The notes: generated from the letters alone by a model not told the origin. Positions 1 to 10,684 are shown, counted from the first letter of the stretch. The stretch is DNA of 64,000 nucleotides from Meandrina meandrites (GCA_963693305.1 OY855904.1:15278996-15342995); one strand, 5' to 3'. Numbers and translations: made by a program.

Positions 1-1165
1 TGCGTTCTACCTGGCCATTGCCCTGTGGGTGGTATGGAGTGGTTCGCGAGCTGGCAACTCCACTGAGACGTTCTAGGTTGTGGAACAATTTGTTTTCAAA
101 CTCACCACCTTGGTCGTGATGTATTCGTGCTGGGAAACCGAACCTTGGGATAAACTCATTGTAGATCTTCTCAGCAGCAGTGCGGGCCGTCTTGTTGCGC
201 GTTGCATAGGCTTGGGCATATTTGGTAAAGTTATCAACAATCAGCAGTACATATTCATATCCACCTTTGCTCTTGTCCAGATGCAGAAAATCAATGGAAA
301 CTACTTCAAAGGGTGCTGATGTCATCAGGTGCATCATAGGTGCTTTCGTGACTGTGTTTGGTTTCTTCTGTTTGATGCATCTGCAACGTTGTGTCACAAA
401 ATACTCTATGTCACGGTACATATGTGGCCAGTAGAAGCGGGACCTTGCAAGTTCTGCGACTCTCTCCACTCCAAGGTGTCCCATCTCTGTGTGTAGTTCT
501 TTAAGTACCACTGGGATGAAGTTGTGTGGCAGAACTAATTGTATCTTAGAGCTTGTTCTTCGTCGCAGGATACCATGTTCATCAACTTCCAGTTTCTTCC
601 ATTCTCTCATAAGGTTGGTAACTCCGTGGGGTTCATTCTTCAGTTGGCCACCACCCGGTTTGATCCCGTGTGTCTTGTAGTAAAGCACGCGGCATATAGC
701 ACTATCCGAGTGCTGTGCCTCCTTGATTTCACTAGGGCTGAAGGGTTTTAGATTCAGATCCTTTAATGTCGGTTCAGGAGTTGTCATGTCTGCGGCAATT
801 GCCGTAACCCATGGGATTGTGCCTTTTGCCTGTTCCCTAACTGCTTCCACGGTTGCTTCAAGGACATCTTTGGGTACTTCCTCTGTACAATCGCTCATAT
901 ACTTGTCTATGTCCAATGGGATTCTTGACAGAACATCCGCGTCAACATTAGTCTTGCCCGGTCGGTACTTGATTGTAAAGTTATAATCCGCTAACTCGGC
1001 CACCCACCGATGCCCCGTGGCATTCAACTTTGCTGATGACATCACATACGTTAACGGGTTATTGTCAGTGAAAACAGCGAAGGATGGAGCATAGAATAAG
1101 TAATCCCTGAATTTGTCAGTAATTGCCCACTTTAGGGCCAAGAATTCTAACTTTCCTGAGTGCAA
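1..1165 (-). pseudogene. pol: Second half of RNase H and integrase, runs off the left edge
   Basis: One open minus-strand frame runs from about 1165 to base 1. It starts in RNase H ([19 protein letters not shown], then FTDNNPLTY with a catalytic Asp, and the DVLSR end motif). Next comes the integrase zinc-binding region with HTEMGH and a CRC motif, then the catalytic core: Asp in [10 protein letters not shown], Asp in [10 protein letters not shown], and the terminal Glu in GNGQVER, at the window edge. All three catalytic acids are present. Role by family: insertion of element cDNA. The C-terminal domain and stop lie outside. The segment itself has no break. Confidence 0.9.
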
Positions 1166-1481
1166 GTGGTCCTTGAGCCATAGCCAACAACCCTCAATTT
1201 CCCCCCTTGTTCTTGGTAGAGCACCGCCCCAAGTCCTTCGCTGGAGGCATCCGTGTGCAGTACAAATGGTCGTTCAAAGTCAGGGTAAGCCATTACCCCT
1301 GGCTGCATAAGAAGTTCAATTAGGAAGTTTAATCGCTCTTGGTGTCTTTCATTCCACGGGATTTTGTGATTTGATGACGATTGTCCTTTCGATGTCGGCA
1401 ACTTCCACTTGGGGTGCTCTTTCTGTCCTTTAGCTCTGCTGGGCTGGTCACTGCATTCTTTAACTGAAAGTAGGTCATAAA
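1147..1481 (-). pseudogene. pol: RT-RNase H linker and first half of RNase H
   Basis: This frame continues from the RT thumb across a charged linker (visible ATG at 1401) into RNase H: the run [13 protein letters not shown] carries the first catalytic Asp. It reads to GYGSR and then diverges and stops near 1150. The continuation of RNase H is in another frame just downstream, so a small deletion or shift lies near 1160. It is non-functional as it stands. Confidence 0.85.
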
Positions 1482-2135
1482 TTAAAGGGGTTTGGCTAAT
1501 CTGGAGAAGTCGCGAATATATTGGCGGTAATAGCTTATGAAACCCAGGAGTTTGCGCAATTCACCAACAGTTCTTGGTTTAGTTTCCTTAAGGGCTGCCA
1601 CTGCTGCAACGTCTGCTGAGTCCATCGTGTAGCCATCTGCTGAGACTATTCTGCCTAAGTAACGAACACGGGGCTTAAACAACTCACATTTCTTTGGCTT
1701 CAGCTTGATACCATACTCCTGCAAACGTTTAAGTACCTTTCGCACATTGTCTACATGCTCAGAAAATGTTCTACTGTACACCAGGACATCATCAAGATAC
1801 GGAATACATATTTCATCGCGGAGACCTTCTAGGCATTTCTCCATGTACCTCTGGTAAGCTGCCGGTGCATTTTTAAGGCCAAAAGGAATCCGGTTCCACT
1901 GGTATAAGCCCCAGGGGGTGATGAACGCTGTTAGATGTCGGTGTTCTTCTGCTACGAATCCTTGGTGATATGCCTTTCCTTGGTCTAACACTGAAAAGTA
2001 AGTGTTCCCACTGAGACTATTCAGGATGTCTTGGATGCGAGGGATGGGCTGGCGGTCATCCTCAGTTTTGCTATTTAACTGCCTATAGTCAACACATAGT
2101 CTCAGACTGCTGTCTTTTTTCCTCACACACACCAC
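1482..2135 (-). pseudogene. pol: Reverse transcriptase core of gypsy pol (broken frame)
   Basis: A 217-residue frame with RT motifs in order: the VDYRQLN fingers motif, motif A around [14 protein letters not shown] (Asp 51), the [13 protein letters not shown] motif, YLDD at residues 113-116 with both catalytic Asp, then the [21 protein letters not shown] thumb that is standard in gypsy RT. The initial ATG is internal, not a true start: the frame is joined to the upstream pol frame only through a shift near 2155. It ends at a stop just after AKPL, where a second one-base change moves the reading frame. Confidence 0.92.
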
Positions 2136-3522
2136 TGGAGAAGAGTAGGGGTGACTTTGAGTTGCTTATCCAACCACGATTGATCATATCCTGCAAGTGT
2201 GACTTTACCTCTTTGTACAAGGGCTTTGGAATTGAATTGTATGTTTTTTGTACTGGGACGTCATCTCTCAGGTTGATTTCCAATTTCAAATGTTCGGCAC
2301 ATCCAATGTCACCATCATCTATAGCGAAGGCCCCGGATTCTTCCCTCAACATCTCCTTGACAATCACCTGTTGCTCACTTGACAAATGGCTCAAGTCAAC
2401 TGGGGGAGTCCACTTTGCTTTACTTTGTTCGGGCTGACTTGGCTCCCACTCATAACTGGTTGCCTCACTCCAAGTTTCACCTTCCTCTTTCTCTTGTTTC
2501 TGTTCAGCTTCGACTGGCAGTGGCGTGACGGACTGCACTAACTGTATAGTGCCCAGTTCTGTCCGCCTACGTAAGGTCATCTCTCGTTCGGTGTTGTTGC
2601 ATACTGGAACATACATTCGGCTCGAAGACCCCGGGGAGATTCGGTGGAGACAGCCCTTAACTTCTAGCCCCTCAGGCCACGCCCCTTCCTCTTTGGGCTC
2701 AAACACAACAGGCAAATCTTCTTCTAATAGTCCAAAGTGTACCTGACATTTGACTCTCACAGTCTCTCCTGGTGGGACACGTATGTCTTGTCTGCCGACT
2801 CTGAGCATACCAGTGTCAGCTTCATCATCCATACTTTGGATGAAATTAACCAGCGCTCTTGCTTCGCCCTCTTTCACAGATGGGAACGAGTCATTCACTA
2901 TTCGGGGCAATTGGCTGGTTGTGTTGGGGCTACTACTCCTCTTAATGACCTCTTCAATGACATTAAAGCCGATGATGGGATACTCCTGATTATCTTCACT
3001 TCCTATTAGTATGGGTACTGTCAATGGCTCCGAGTACCCATCCTCCCCAACCAACTGGAACTCTACCTCAATCCAGCCATCATATGCGATTTTTGTACCG
3101 TTCACGGCCTGGAGATTTAATCCATCTTCCCCCAATAACTCGCTTATGTCTCTTACTGGCTCGTTTGGTAGGTTAATTTCTTTCCAATGTTTGGACACAA
3201 CGCAAACTTGAGCTCCGGTATCCCACAGGGCATCCACCTTTTCCCCTTGAATCAAGCAGGAAACCACACATTTTCTTCCCACTAATTTGGTGAGTTTAGA
3301 GCGTTGTCTCGGAGTTAGGTGGGAACTGAACGATGTTTTCAATGTTTCAACACTTGCCTTAGATCCCCTTTCCCTCAGTTCAACTTCGCTAATGGCTTGA
3401 CATAGTTCCTTATGCTTCTCCCAATGTTCCCTTTGACAAACTTTTGAACAATAGTGGCTAGTATGGCACTGTGAACACCGCAAGTATTGATGTGCCCAAT
3501 CCTCCCTCTTTCCACAGTTCAT
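2089..3522 (-). pseudogene. pol: Pol N-terminal part: MYND finger, aspartic protease, RT leader
   Basis: A 477-residue frame from the ATG at 3522; the -1 frame is open upstream to at least 3594. The first 41 residues plus the Cys just upstream make a MYND zinc finger: C-x2-C, C-x2-C, YC-x3-C, then H and C. The aspartic protease active site DTGA is at residues 101-104, with a hydrophobic IIG motif about 90 residues later. The last ~80 residues lead into reverse transcriptase. The frame leaves the RT frame near 2155 by what looks like a one-base insertion and stops at 2089. It would make a truncated protease-containing product. The MYND finger is an unusual module here. Confidence 0.85.
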
Positions 3523-4886
3523 GCATTGTTGGGACTGCTCATGAATCTGGGGGGCTGCTCCTTGTCCCGTGGGGGCAACCCTTGTCTGTTTCCCTGGGGG
3601 CTTGCCGAGTTATAGCCCCTTCGGCTTGACCTTACGCATTGGTAACTGAAGTGGCCGACATCACCACAGTTGAAACAATGGTTGCAACGGAAACCCCTTC
3701 CTTGTCTTTCACAGTTCCAGCACCCTCTAGGGCGAACCCTCCCTTGCTCTACAGGGTTGTACTGTGGGTGAGGGCTAGTGCGGCTTTGTTGTTCCATGCC
3801 CTCCCGGATAGCAGCCAATTCAGCTTTCAACTCTCTAACTTCAGTAAGAAGGTTAACTTTTGGTGGCTTTTCTGGGGTTTTACCTTCAACTGAGGCATGG
3901 CTGTCGTCATGGGTGGCCAATTGAGCTACAAGCTGTGTGGGGGTTCGGTTTGTGAGCTGGTCATGACGGGAACCAAGCTTCTGCATTCTTTCTGTTTCAT
4001 TACTAACTGCTGCATTCAATTCCTCAAAAAGTTCTTCATCTTCCACTTGGGTGTTTTGCAGGCAGGGTTTTATCTCCATTTTAATGCTATCATTCCGTAA
4101 CCCAGTTAATAATGAATGCAGAAACATGCACTGTACCAGCTTTGGGTCATACTTCAAATCAGATCCTGCTTCTTGAGATGCAAACAGTACTTTCTGCTTT
4201 AGATCAAGGAGGCGAACAAGAAAGTCCTGAGGGGTCTCCCCAGCTTCCTGTACCGCCGAACTGAGCAGCTGATACATTTCCGTAGCCCCCCTTTCTTGGT
4301 AATGTGACCGGAGTATTTTACGTAATCTGGCAAGATCTAGATCGGGCTTACCTTCCAAGTAGCTCCTCAATCTAAGGCCTGGATTGATGGCTCGAATAAC
4401 GGCCTCGACAATTTCTTCTTCTTTATAGCCCCGTTTCAATCCAGCGTTAATTTGGTGAGCAAGACTGGTAAAGCTCAAGCGATCCTTCTGACGTGAATCT
4501 CCAATCTGTCCCGATATTTTAAATTCCTTCCTGAACGGTGGAATCGCTGTGGTTTCTTTAGGCGTAACTGCGTTTGTGCTTGACTTGACAGCAGACTTCT
4601 GATCCACATGTTCGGTTTTCACACCACCCTCTTGTTCACTCTTCGCGTCCTTCGTTGCCGGTTTCTTTTCTTTAATTGTTTCTCTGAGATTCGTTAGTGC
4701 TTCAGTTCCGAGTTCTTCGGCGTCTAAATATTTCGTTAGGATTTGTATTAACGCCAGACGTCCCGTATCCGTCTCTTTAACTTCGATATGTAGCCCCGCA
4801 CAGATTTCTCGAAGACTCGCTTCGCTAAGCTGACAAATTGCTGTTCTCACCTCTATCTGAATCTCTTCGATGACTTTTATAGACAT
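3519..4886 (-). CDS. gag: Gag protein of the gypsy element
   Basis: An uninterrupted 455-residue frame. The N-terminal ~130 residues are charged and probably disordered. Residues about 140-300 resemble a retrotransposon gag/capsid domain (the run YQLLSSAVQEAGETPQDFLV is typical). A CCHC zinc knuckle, C-x2-C-x4-H-x4-C, sits at residues 404-417, preceded by further Cys pairs. Role by family: assembles the virus-like particle and packages RNA in the cytoplasm. The start is the first ATG after the primer site, about 17 nt inside it. The stop overlaps the pol ATG (3519-3522), and a -1 slippery heptamer lies 67 nt before it. It is the only element frame still open. Confidence 0.9.
   Translation of the reverse strand: MSIKVIEEIQIEVRTAICQLSEASLREICAGLHIEVKETDTGRLALIQILTKYLDAEELGTEALTNLRETIKEKKPATKDAKSEQEGGVKTEHVDQKSAVKSSTNAVTPKETTAIPPFRKEFKISGQIGDSRQKDRLSFTSLAHQINAGLKRGYKEEEIVEAVIRAINPGLRLRSYLEGKPDLDLARLRKILRSHYQERGATEMYQLLSSAVQEAGETPQDFLVRLLDLKQKVLFASQEAGSDLKYDPKLVQCMFLHSLLTGLRNDSIKMEIKPCLQNTQVEDEELFEELNAAVSNETERMQKLGSRHDQLTNRTPTQLVAQLATHDDSHASVEGKTPEKPPKVNLLTEVRELKAELAAIREGMEQQSRTSPHPQYNPVEQGRVRPRGCWNCERQGRGFRCNHCFNCGDVGHFSYQCVRSSRRGYNSASPQGNRQGLPPRDKEQPPRFMSSPNNA
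3588..3594 (-). promoter_or_regulatory. Candidate -1 ribosomal frameshift heptamer GGGAAAC
   Basis: In the gag frame the bases are read G GGA AAC, the X XXY YYZ pattern. The -1 frame that would be entered is open from here through the gag stop and into the pol frame. This explains how pol can be made although gag ends first. No downstream pseudoknot was folded. Confidence 0.6.
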
Positions 4887-4902
4887 TTCGATGGTTTCTT
4901 TG

Positions 4903-4919
4903 TCACGTCGGGGTCACCA
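4903..4919 (-). promoter_or_regulatory. Primer binding site, tRNA-Trp type
   Basis: In element orientation the site reads TGGTGACCCCGACGTGA, directly inside the LTR. From memory of animal tRNA-Trp, whose 3' end reads CACGUCGGGGUCACCA, this is a full complement including the CCA tail. tRNA-Trp priming is known for some gypsy clades (CsRn1-like). It would prime minus-strand DNA synthesis. Confidence 0.8.
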
Positions 4920-4921
4920 AA

Positions 4922-5091
4922 TGTAACACTCTACTCAATCTCGCACAGGAACTACTACAAAACTACAATGACAACACGTTTTCTCATCGATCCTCGTTTC
5001 GTTTTCATTTTCGCCAACGTATGGGATTTTCGATCCCATAATAATATGTAACCTGGGGCTGGGCCCAGTCCCTCACGTTCTACTTGTAACA
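4922..5091 (-). repeat. 5' LTR of the gypsy element (about 170 bp)
   Basis: Both borders carry TGTAACA on the plus strand, so in element orientation the LTR begins and ends TGTTACA and keeps the TG...CA rule. The inner border lies two bases from the primer binding site. The length is short but within the range of gypsy LTRs. The other LTR is outside the window, so neither identity between LTRs nor the target duplication can be checked; the outer border at 5091 is therefore an inference. Confidence 0.65.
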
Positions 5092-6465
5092 AAACCGGTA
5101 AAAACAATATATAATTATATATCCCACAGAAGACAGGTGAATATGAAAAATAATGTTAACAAAATAGATTAGTGTGAGCCAATCTGCAGCTTACTTTTAT
5201 AAGCAAATTCCTACATTGTGCAGTTCCAGAAAATATCCATACCTACGCCAAGGAGATGGTCATTATGGTCATTGGAAATTCCGAAGGGGGAGGGAGGGGG
5301 GGGGGGGGGGGGTTGATCCCAATAACCCAAGTTTTTAAAAGAAAATATGAAGCTATACTGGAAATTCCAGGGGGTAGGAGGGTCCAAAGCAAAGAACCAT
5401 CCTTGGGGGAGGTTTGGATATTATTTGGAACCACACATTTTAATTAGACTGCCATTAAACTATTGAAGACACTTTAGCCTGTGCTGCAAAAAAACTTGAT
5501 GTCTTTACTTAACCTGGAGTAAACTTTATGGTCTGTGATAATAATTATGTAAATTGTCTGTAATTTCATTATTTTTATTGGAACAAAATATTTTTGTCAC
5601 AAGCCCTTGAGAATGGTTTTAAAACTTACATGTAATAAAGTGCCAGTATTCACATGTAGCCTAATTGGGTTCTGGGATGCCATATAATCACTTACTTATC
5701 CTCATCGGGCCCATGAGAACTCTTGAGGCTGGGTTCATATTGCATAAATAGCTATGAAGGTCACTAAAGTATATTCAGGTTTAAACTGGCAACATGTGGG
5801 ATCAATTGTGACAATTTTATTACATTAACAAAATGTGTATTTTTGAGTTCATTTTCAAGTTGACTTAAGAGGAATGTCATTGCAAAGTCTTCAAGTCACC
5901 TGTAAATACCGGTAGAAACAAAACAAACAAAAACTATTTATTTTGGTGAAATTGCTATCTTTCCAACATGCAAACTGTATATTAAAATTAAATGGCCTTT
6001 TTCAGTATGTGAAAAAAAAACTGACTGCTATAATGGGCTATGATGGATCCAATAATTTTTTACACTTTCTAGATAGAAATGGATTTTTTACTTTGTTGTT
6101 GTTTCCAGAGAAACATCAGTCTTTGGATAAGCATATAATGGTTTCACCTTGCCCAGCCTACCTGAGTCAGGCAAGGAAGAAATCAATTTTCTTTGCACCC
6201 TTCCTTTCAGTAATCATTGTAGAAAAATGTCACATTATTAAATGTTTTGGACCCTAAAGCTGAAGTTTTGTAATCTGTTCATCTCAAAACATTACATTAC
6301 AGAAATCTTTGTTTGGTTTTCTCGTAGAGCAAGTTGTCAACAAAAACTAATATGGAGTTTATTTAAATCAAATTTACAGCTACTACATGGCTAAATTTCC
6401 AAAAGTAAAAAAAAAACTTGGGTCTTGACAAAGTGCAAGCCACCAAGTCATGAGAGGCATTCCAG
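5092..6465. other. Non-coding AT-rich DNA with one MITE
   Basis: Apart from the G-rich repeat at 5217-5437, no coding pattern was found on either strand. The short frames here (for example 5943-6257) have no recognisable domain or flanking splice signals. Confidence 0.6.
5217..5437. repeat. G-rich MITE with TTCCAGAAAATATCCATACC ends
   Basis: The left end reads TTCCAGAAAATATCCATACC and the right end is its imperfect inverted complement (near 5416-5437). The interior has poly-G (5285-5311). Related ends recur at 8743-8960, 33503 and 34541. It is a non-autonomous inverted-repeat family of unknown superfamily. Confidence 0.6.
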
Positions 6466-6715
6466 TTAATCTGAATAGCACACTGGTTAGCCTTAATAGC
6501 TCTCTGCATGCTGGTTAGCCTAAACAGTACTCCAGTAAGCCTGAGTATAGTTAGCTTATGTGGCTTGAGGTTAGGCTATATCTTTATTGGGTTAGGAATT
6601 TCTGGCTTGTATGGCACTTATGTGTCATGAAACATACGAGCCATTCCAGTTAACCTACATAAGATTCCAGTTAGCCTAAATAGCACTCCAGTTAGCCTTG
6701 AAAACACTTTGCCTG
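6466..6715 (+). repeat. Degenerate short repeats of CCAGTTAGCCTAAATAGCAC
   Basis: About eight loosely spaced copies of a 20-base phrase built on GTTAGCCT, for example around 6487, 6516, 6537, 6640, 6666 and 6688. Spacing is irregular, suggesting an old tandem array. A related CCTAACTGGC phrase occurs at 48430-48600. Confidence 0.5.
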
Positions 6716-8628
6716 TTGCAGTACAAACAGTACATTATAACAGTTAAGAGATCAACAACTACCAGAACTTGCTATAATCCACTCGGTCAATATTCTGACA
6801 AACATTTCCTCACGTCTAAATAATGAAAGGATGCGATTCTTATTAATTGGAAGTAGCTTAAAATTCAGATGACAAGCATAACTACAAATTACATGAAATG
6901 ACGAACTGACTGACACTCAAAATCTTTTTTTTCCTTCGAGCTCGGCTTTAATTCCAGTTTGCACGATTTTATCGTTAACACTTTTATATATGCTCACACG
7001 TGATAAACGTCGAATACATAAGCTTAAACCAGTGTTCAAAATAAAATCGTTGTACAATGAGAAACGCTTACCTCAGGTGCCTGTAAGTTTCTGTAAGAAA
7101 TGTTTGCGAAACGTTTCCCTCGCCGTTTCTCCTCATTTCATATTCTTGACGTTATCGGGAATACGAATAGAAGAAGAATACCCTGTGTTTGGAAACTCGT
7201 TGTGATCGCGTCAAGAAGGAAAAACATCGGCAAAACTACCCTATATAACTCAAACTAGATAACAGGTCGCCATTTTGAACATTTTCTTGTCGTGAGCCCG
7301 CAATACGGACCACCGGGAATCCCCTAGCAGCGGAGAGGGGGAGGGGCTGCTGCTAAACTTCTCCTCAGGCTCCACTCCTTTCGTCTGAAAGAAATAAAAT
7401 CCATCCTGGCAAAAAGCAATTAAAATGAGAAGAAACTGACACCGCCATCATAAAGAGCATACACTCCTGCCTTTGGCAAAATTTTCTTTTGTTTCTACCG
7501 CAAATGGTCACTGAGCAGGAAGCCAACAAACTTTTCAATTGTACATTTCACTGCCGTACATTTTCAGGAAAAAGTAATCATGACCATTTTTAAAAGCACT
7601 ATTTAAAATACTACAACTTCGCTTAAAAATATTGTAAGAGAAAGATTCTAGTAAAGTTTTCAAGCGAATTTAAAACTGTGGTCCTTTCTGGTCACGTGAT
7701 TTAGCATGGAAGTATCTACCAACTTGTAGTTTGTTGTTTCTTTACATTTAATGCAACGCCAGATACGCACTTGTACCCAGACTCCCACTTTTTGAAAATT
7801 GCACATAGCTCCCTTAATATTTATATTTTGTTCGGTTCCTGGGCAGTCCGAAATGCCTCATGCCAATGTGATTCAAGCTGCATTGACTGCTTTTTTAGTA
7901 GCAAACTATTTTCGTCATAGTTAGCAAAACCGAACTTCTGAGCAAAGTCACGTGACTAGTGACGTCATCACCCTATGTCTCATATGAGAAGTAGTTTATG
8001 GTAAGAGTTATTTGTATACGACATAGTACTACTGCAGGCTTCAAACTGACCAAGTTATTTGGCATTTACGATTTTTCAGTTGAAAAGGATTCTGGGAAGG
8101 TTCTTATTATAATTATATATTGTTTTTATAATTACTACAGAGAATTATCACAGATGTTGTCAATAAAGATTATTATTATTACTTATTAAATTATTATAAC
8201 ATTATTTTTATCTTTATCAGTATCACTATCATTATCATAATCATCATTATCGTCATCATCCTCATCATCCTCATCATCCTCATCATTAATATCATTATGC
8301 TGCAATAAGATAATTAATATATATAAGCTTACTTGCATGCAAGTTACTCACTCTTCAGTCTCTTAATTTTAGTACATTTATCATGATCATGCATACACCA
8401 GTATACTTGCTGGTAAAGAGACTGCAGGAGGTGCAAATTTTAATACCCTTATTGTGGGAAATGTTGCGGAGAAGTAATATTCGTTGTTTAAGCTGTTTCT
8501 GTTTCAGTGATCAGTATAATTTAGGCCACAAACTGTCACTGTGATTGACTGTACAATATTTTAATTATTTGTCTAATTATTAATACAGTTTCTTTTGTAA
8601 GAATTATTTACTTTTCTTCTGTTCAAAG
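6716..8628. other. Non-coding DNA, including a TCATCC microsatellite
   Basis: No exon with TRAF-like Cys spacing was found here, although zinc-finger exons of the gene starting at 8629 would be expected upstream. A microsatellite of ATC/TCATCC units lies at about 8215-8290, just after a retroposon-like AATAAAGATTATTATTATTA tail. Confidence 0.5.
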
Positions 8629-8703
8629 AGCCACTTTGGAACTTGTGATCATGGCATAATTACTTGCCCTAATTGTGGGAAGGAGAATATTCAACTGCAC
8701 GAG
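8629..8703 (+). CDS. TRAF-like gene 1, zinc-finger exon
   Basis: A 75-nt internal exon, phase 0 at both ends, with an AG acceptor just before 8629 and GTATTA donor after 8703. It encodes 25 residues beginning SHFGTCDHGIITCPNCGKEN: the C-x6-C-x2-C pattern matches half of a TRAF-type zinc finger. It aligns in position and phase with exon 6 (49733-49810) of the downstream TRAF gene. Upstream exons (RING and further zinc fingers) were not found within the window; they may be left of the gypsy insertion or lost. Role by family: oligomerisation and adaptor function. Confidence 0.75.
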
Positions 8704-8742
8704 GTATTATTTAACATGATAATTTTTTGTTGTTGTTCCAAA

Positions 8743-8960
8743 AAGATCTATACCTCTCCCATTAATAAGGTGTTTGGTTTAACCCCCACCACCTTTCCAG
8801 AAATTCCAGTTTAGTTTAACTTGAATTTCGTTTAGAAATTTTTTCTTTTGAGATCCCCCCTGTGACACCATCAGAATTTCCAATGGCTTTTTATCCTCCC
8901 ACATGGGGTGGGTATGGATACAGTGTATTTTATTAAAATTTCTGGAACTGCACATTTCTA
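8743..8960. repeat. Diverged copy of the G-rich MITE family
   Basis: It shares the CCACCACC...TTCCAG interior and a right end GGGTATGGATAC...TTTCTGGAACTGCACA with the copies at 5217 and 33503-34541. It lies in the intron between the first two TRAF-like exons. Confidence 0.4.
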
Positions 8961-9605
8961 CAAGTATAATTAGGAAAACAAGTCTGTTTTCTTTAAATAC
9001 CCAAGGAGAAATGAAGACAGAGATCAGCAGCTAGTAAAAATAGGCTAGTTTCAAATTACGCTCACAAACAAAAGAATTTTTCTCACACACCACTGGGAGC
9101 CATGTCAAGCTGACTGCAGCAAGGCTGACCTTTATTCTCACAATAACAACTTCACATGAAAACCTCTTCAGTATACAGTAATCAAGTACTCAAAGAAATC
9201 AAAAATGCAATCTTGCTCTGCATCATTTAAAATCTAAAATCATACAGGAACAAACATGATTACAACTGAAATTCTAGGGTGGGTGGGTGGGGTCAGACAA
9301 TGGCAGACAACAAGAACAACTGCCTGTCTTTTGTGTAACATGGCCTAAATCCTGCACCAGGCCATAGCACTAGTGTGGCTTTTTATACCTTTAGTGTAGC
9401 TTTTTATACCGCAAATACATGTAAATGCTTTGGGGGCATTGGGAACCTGGTGTTTAACAACAACAACAATAACAACAACATTTTATTAAACGTGTGGGGT
9501 ATTTAATTAGCATTGCTGCTAATTGGGGACACAACAAAAAAAAAATACTGGTATAATAATTATTAATAATAATTATCACCTACTGTTTTGTTTATTTGTC
9601 TCCAG

Positions 9606-9686
9606 TTGAAAAAGCACCAACACCCCATAGATGGAGATTGTCCTCAAAAACAGTGTCCATTTCAAGATTATGGATGTCTGTCTGCT
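9606..9686 (+). CDS. TRAF-like gene 1, last zinc-finger exon
   Basis: An 81-nt exon with acceptor TTTGTCTCCAG and donor GTAAGT, phase 0 on both sides. Its 27 residues start LKKHQHPIDGDCPQKQCPFQ; the pattern GDC...CPF..YGC corresponds closely to exon 7 (50973-51062) of the downstream TRAF gene, which reads GDC...CPF..IGC. The matching intron positions argue for a common ancestor by gene duplication. Confidence 0.82.
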
Positions 9687-10038
9687 GTAAGTTTTGTTTA
9701 ACAGATTGGAAGAAAGTTTTGAAATTCAGTTCGTACTGAGACAGGTTTCTATTAAAGTGCATGCGACTAGGGATGATTCTAATGTATCTGTTGTGGTTCA
9801 ATTTTATCCTTGGTTCAAATTTTATTTTCCTTTGTTTCTGGGTATGGTAATGTATGATAATGAGTCTAAAACAAAGGAAAATAAAAATTGAACCAAGGAT
9901 AAAATTGAACCACAACATATCAACTGAGAAGTAAGTTTTTTCTGCCCTGCAGTATATAAACAATCATATTTTAAACATTAATGGTCAAATTTGCATTTTC
10001 AAAACTGAAACAATTATTTTGTTTTGCAAAATTGGCAG

Positions 10039-10286
10039 GAGAAAATGAGTCATGATCAGTTAAAGAGTCACTTGGAAGAAAGTCAGTTGTCACACAACCT
10101 TATGTTCGTGTTAACAAACCAGAAGACAGCTGACAATAAGTGGCGTCGTTTTGAAAATATGGCAACCCAAGTAGATGCCCTGAAGCAAAGTGTTACTACA
10201 GCCGAAACTCGGATTGCTGATCACGACTGGGCACTAAAAAACCAGTACCGGATGATTATGCATTTGGCTGAAGAAGTGAAAAAGTG
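10039..10286 (+). CDS. TRAF-like gene 1, coiled-coil exon
   Basis: Acceptor ATTGGCAG and donor GTGAGT at 10287. The exon encodes about 82 residues rich in Glu, Lys, Gln and Leu in heptad-like spacing (from EKMSHDQLKSHLEESQ to MIMHLAEEVKK), as in the coiled coil between zinc fingers and MATH domain of TRAFs. It begins at the same point as exon 8 of the downstream gene but, unlike that exon, is not fused to MATH. Without splicing, a TGA follows at 10288. No MATH-coding exon was seen before 23 kb, so the protein may lack it or the gene may be broken. Confidence 0.75.
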
Positions 10287-10684
10287 GTGAGTAAGCCAGG
10301 CCCTCTTGAAGATTTGGGGATGATGACCTGTACTGATTAGCACGTTTACACGGCTAGAAATTCCGGGTATTTGGTGTAAACTGGGTTTAACAATGGTTAG
10401 TAGTATGTGATATGTGAATTGTAGAAATTCAGGTTATTACTGATACATCATATATAAGTACATATACTTAAAAGTACTTATGGTGTACAAATTCAGGTGC
10501 TTTGAGAGGTATCGATACAGTAATACAAGTAAATAAATCACATATTTTGTTTTAGAAAAAAATTATATTCAAAATAGTTTTTGCTAGTTTTATATCGGGT
10601 TTATATGCAGGTTTGTGTGTGGTGCTTATTTACAATAACGTCAGTAATATGCGAATCTGTAGATGGATCTCATTGTTACTAGTT

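Larger units (their letters stand above)
1..5091 (-). mobile_element. Ty3/gypsy LTR retrotransposon, decayed, cut by window edge
   Basis: Reading right to left: a short LTR, a tRNA-Trp-type primer site, gag with a CCHC knuckle, then pol with MYND finger, aspartic protease, reverse transcriptase, RNase H and integrase. The order RT-RNase H-integrase is that of Ty3/gypsy (Metaviridae-type) elements, not copia. The second LTR and the end of integrase lie beyond the left edge. Pol is broken by frame changes near 2155, near 1485 and near 1160, so this copy cannot make a complete polyprotein. gag is intact. The element lies immediately left of the first TRAF-like exons and in opposite orientation. 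Family assignment is firm from motifs; the clade is not resolved. Confidence 0.95.

Noticed and set aside
2162..4100. Plus-strand frames opposite gag and pol
   Set aside because: Antisense shadows of the well-supported minus-strand gypsy genes.
8401..8470. CTTATTGTGGGAAATGTTGCGG as a possible TRAF zinc-finger exon
   Set aside because: One frame gives Cys pairs (YCGKCC) but with a stop just before and no splice sites in phase.
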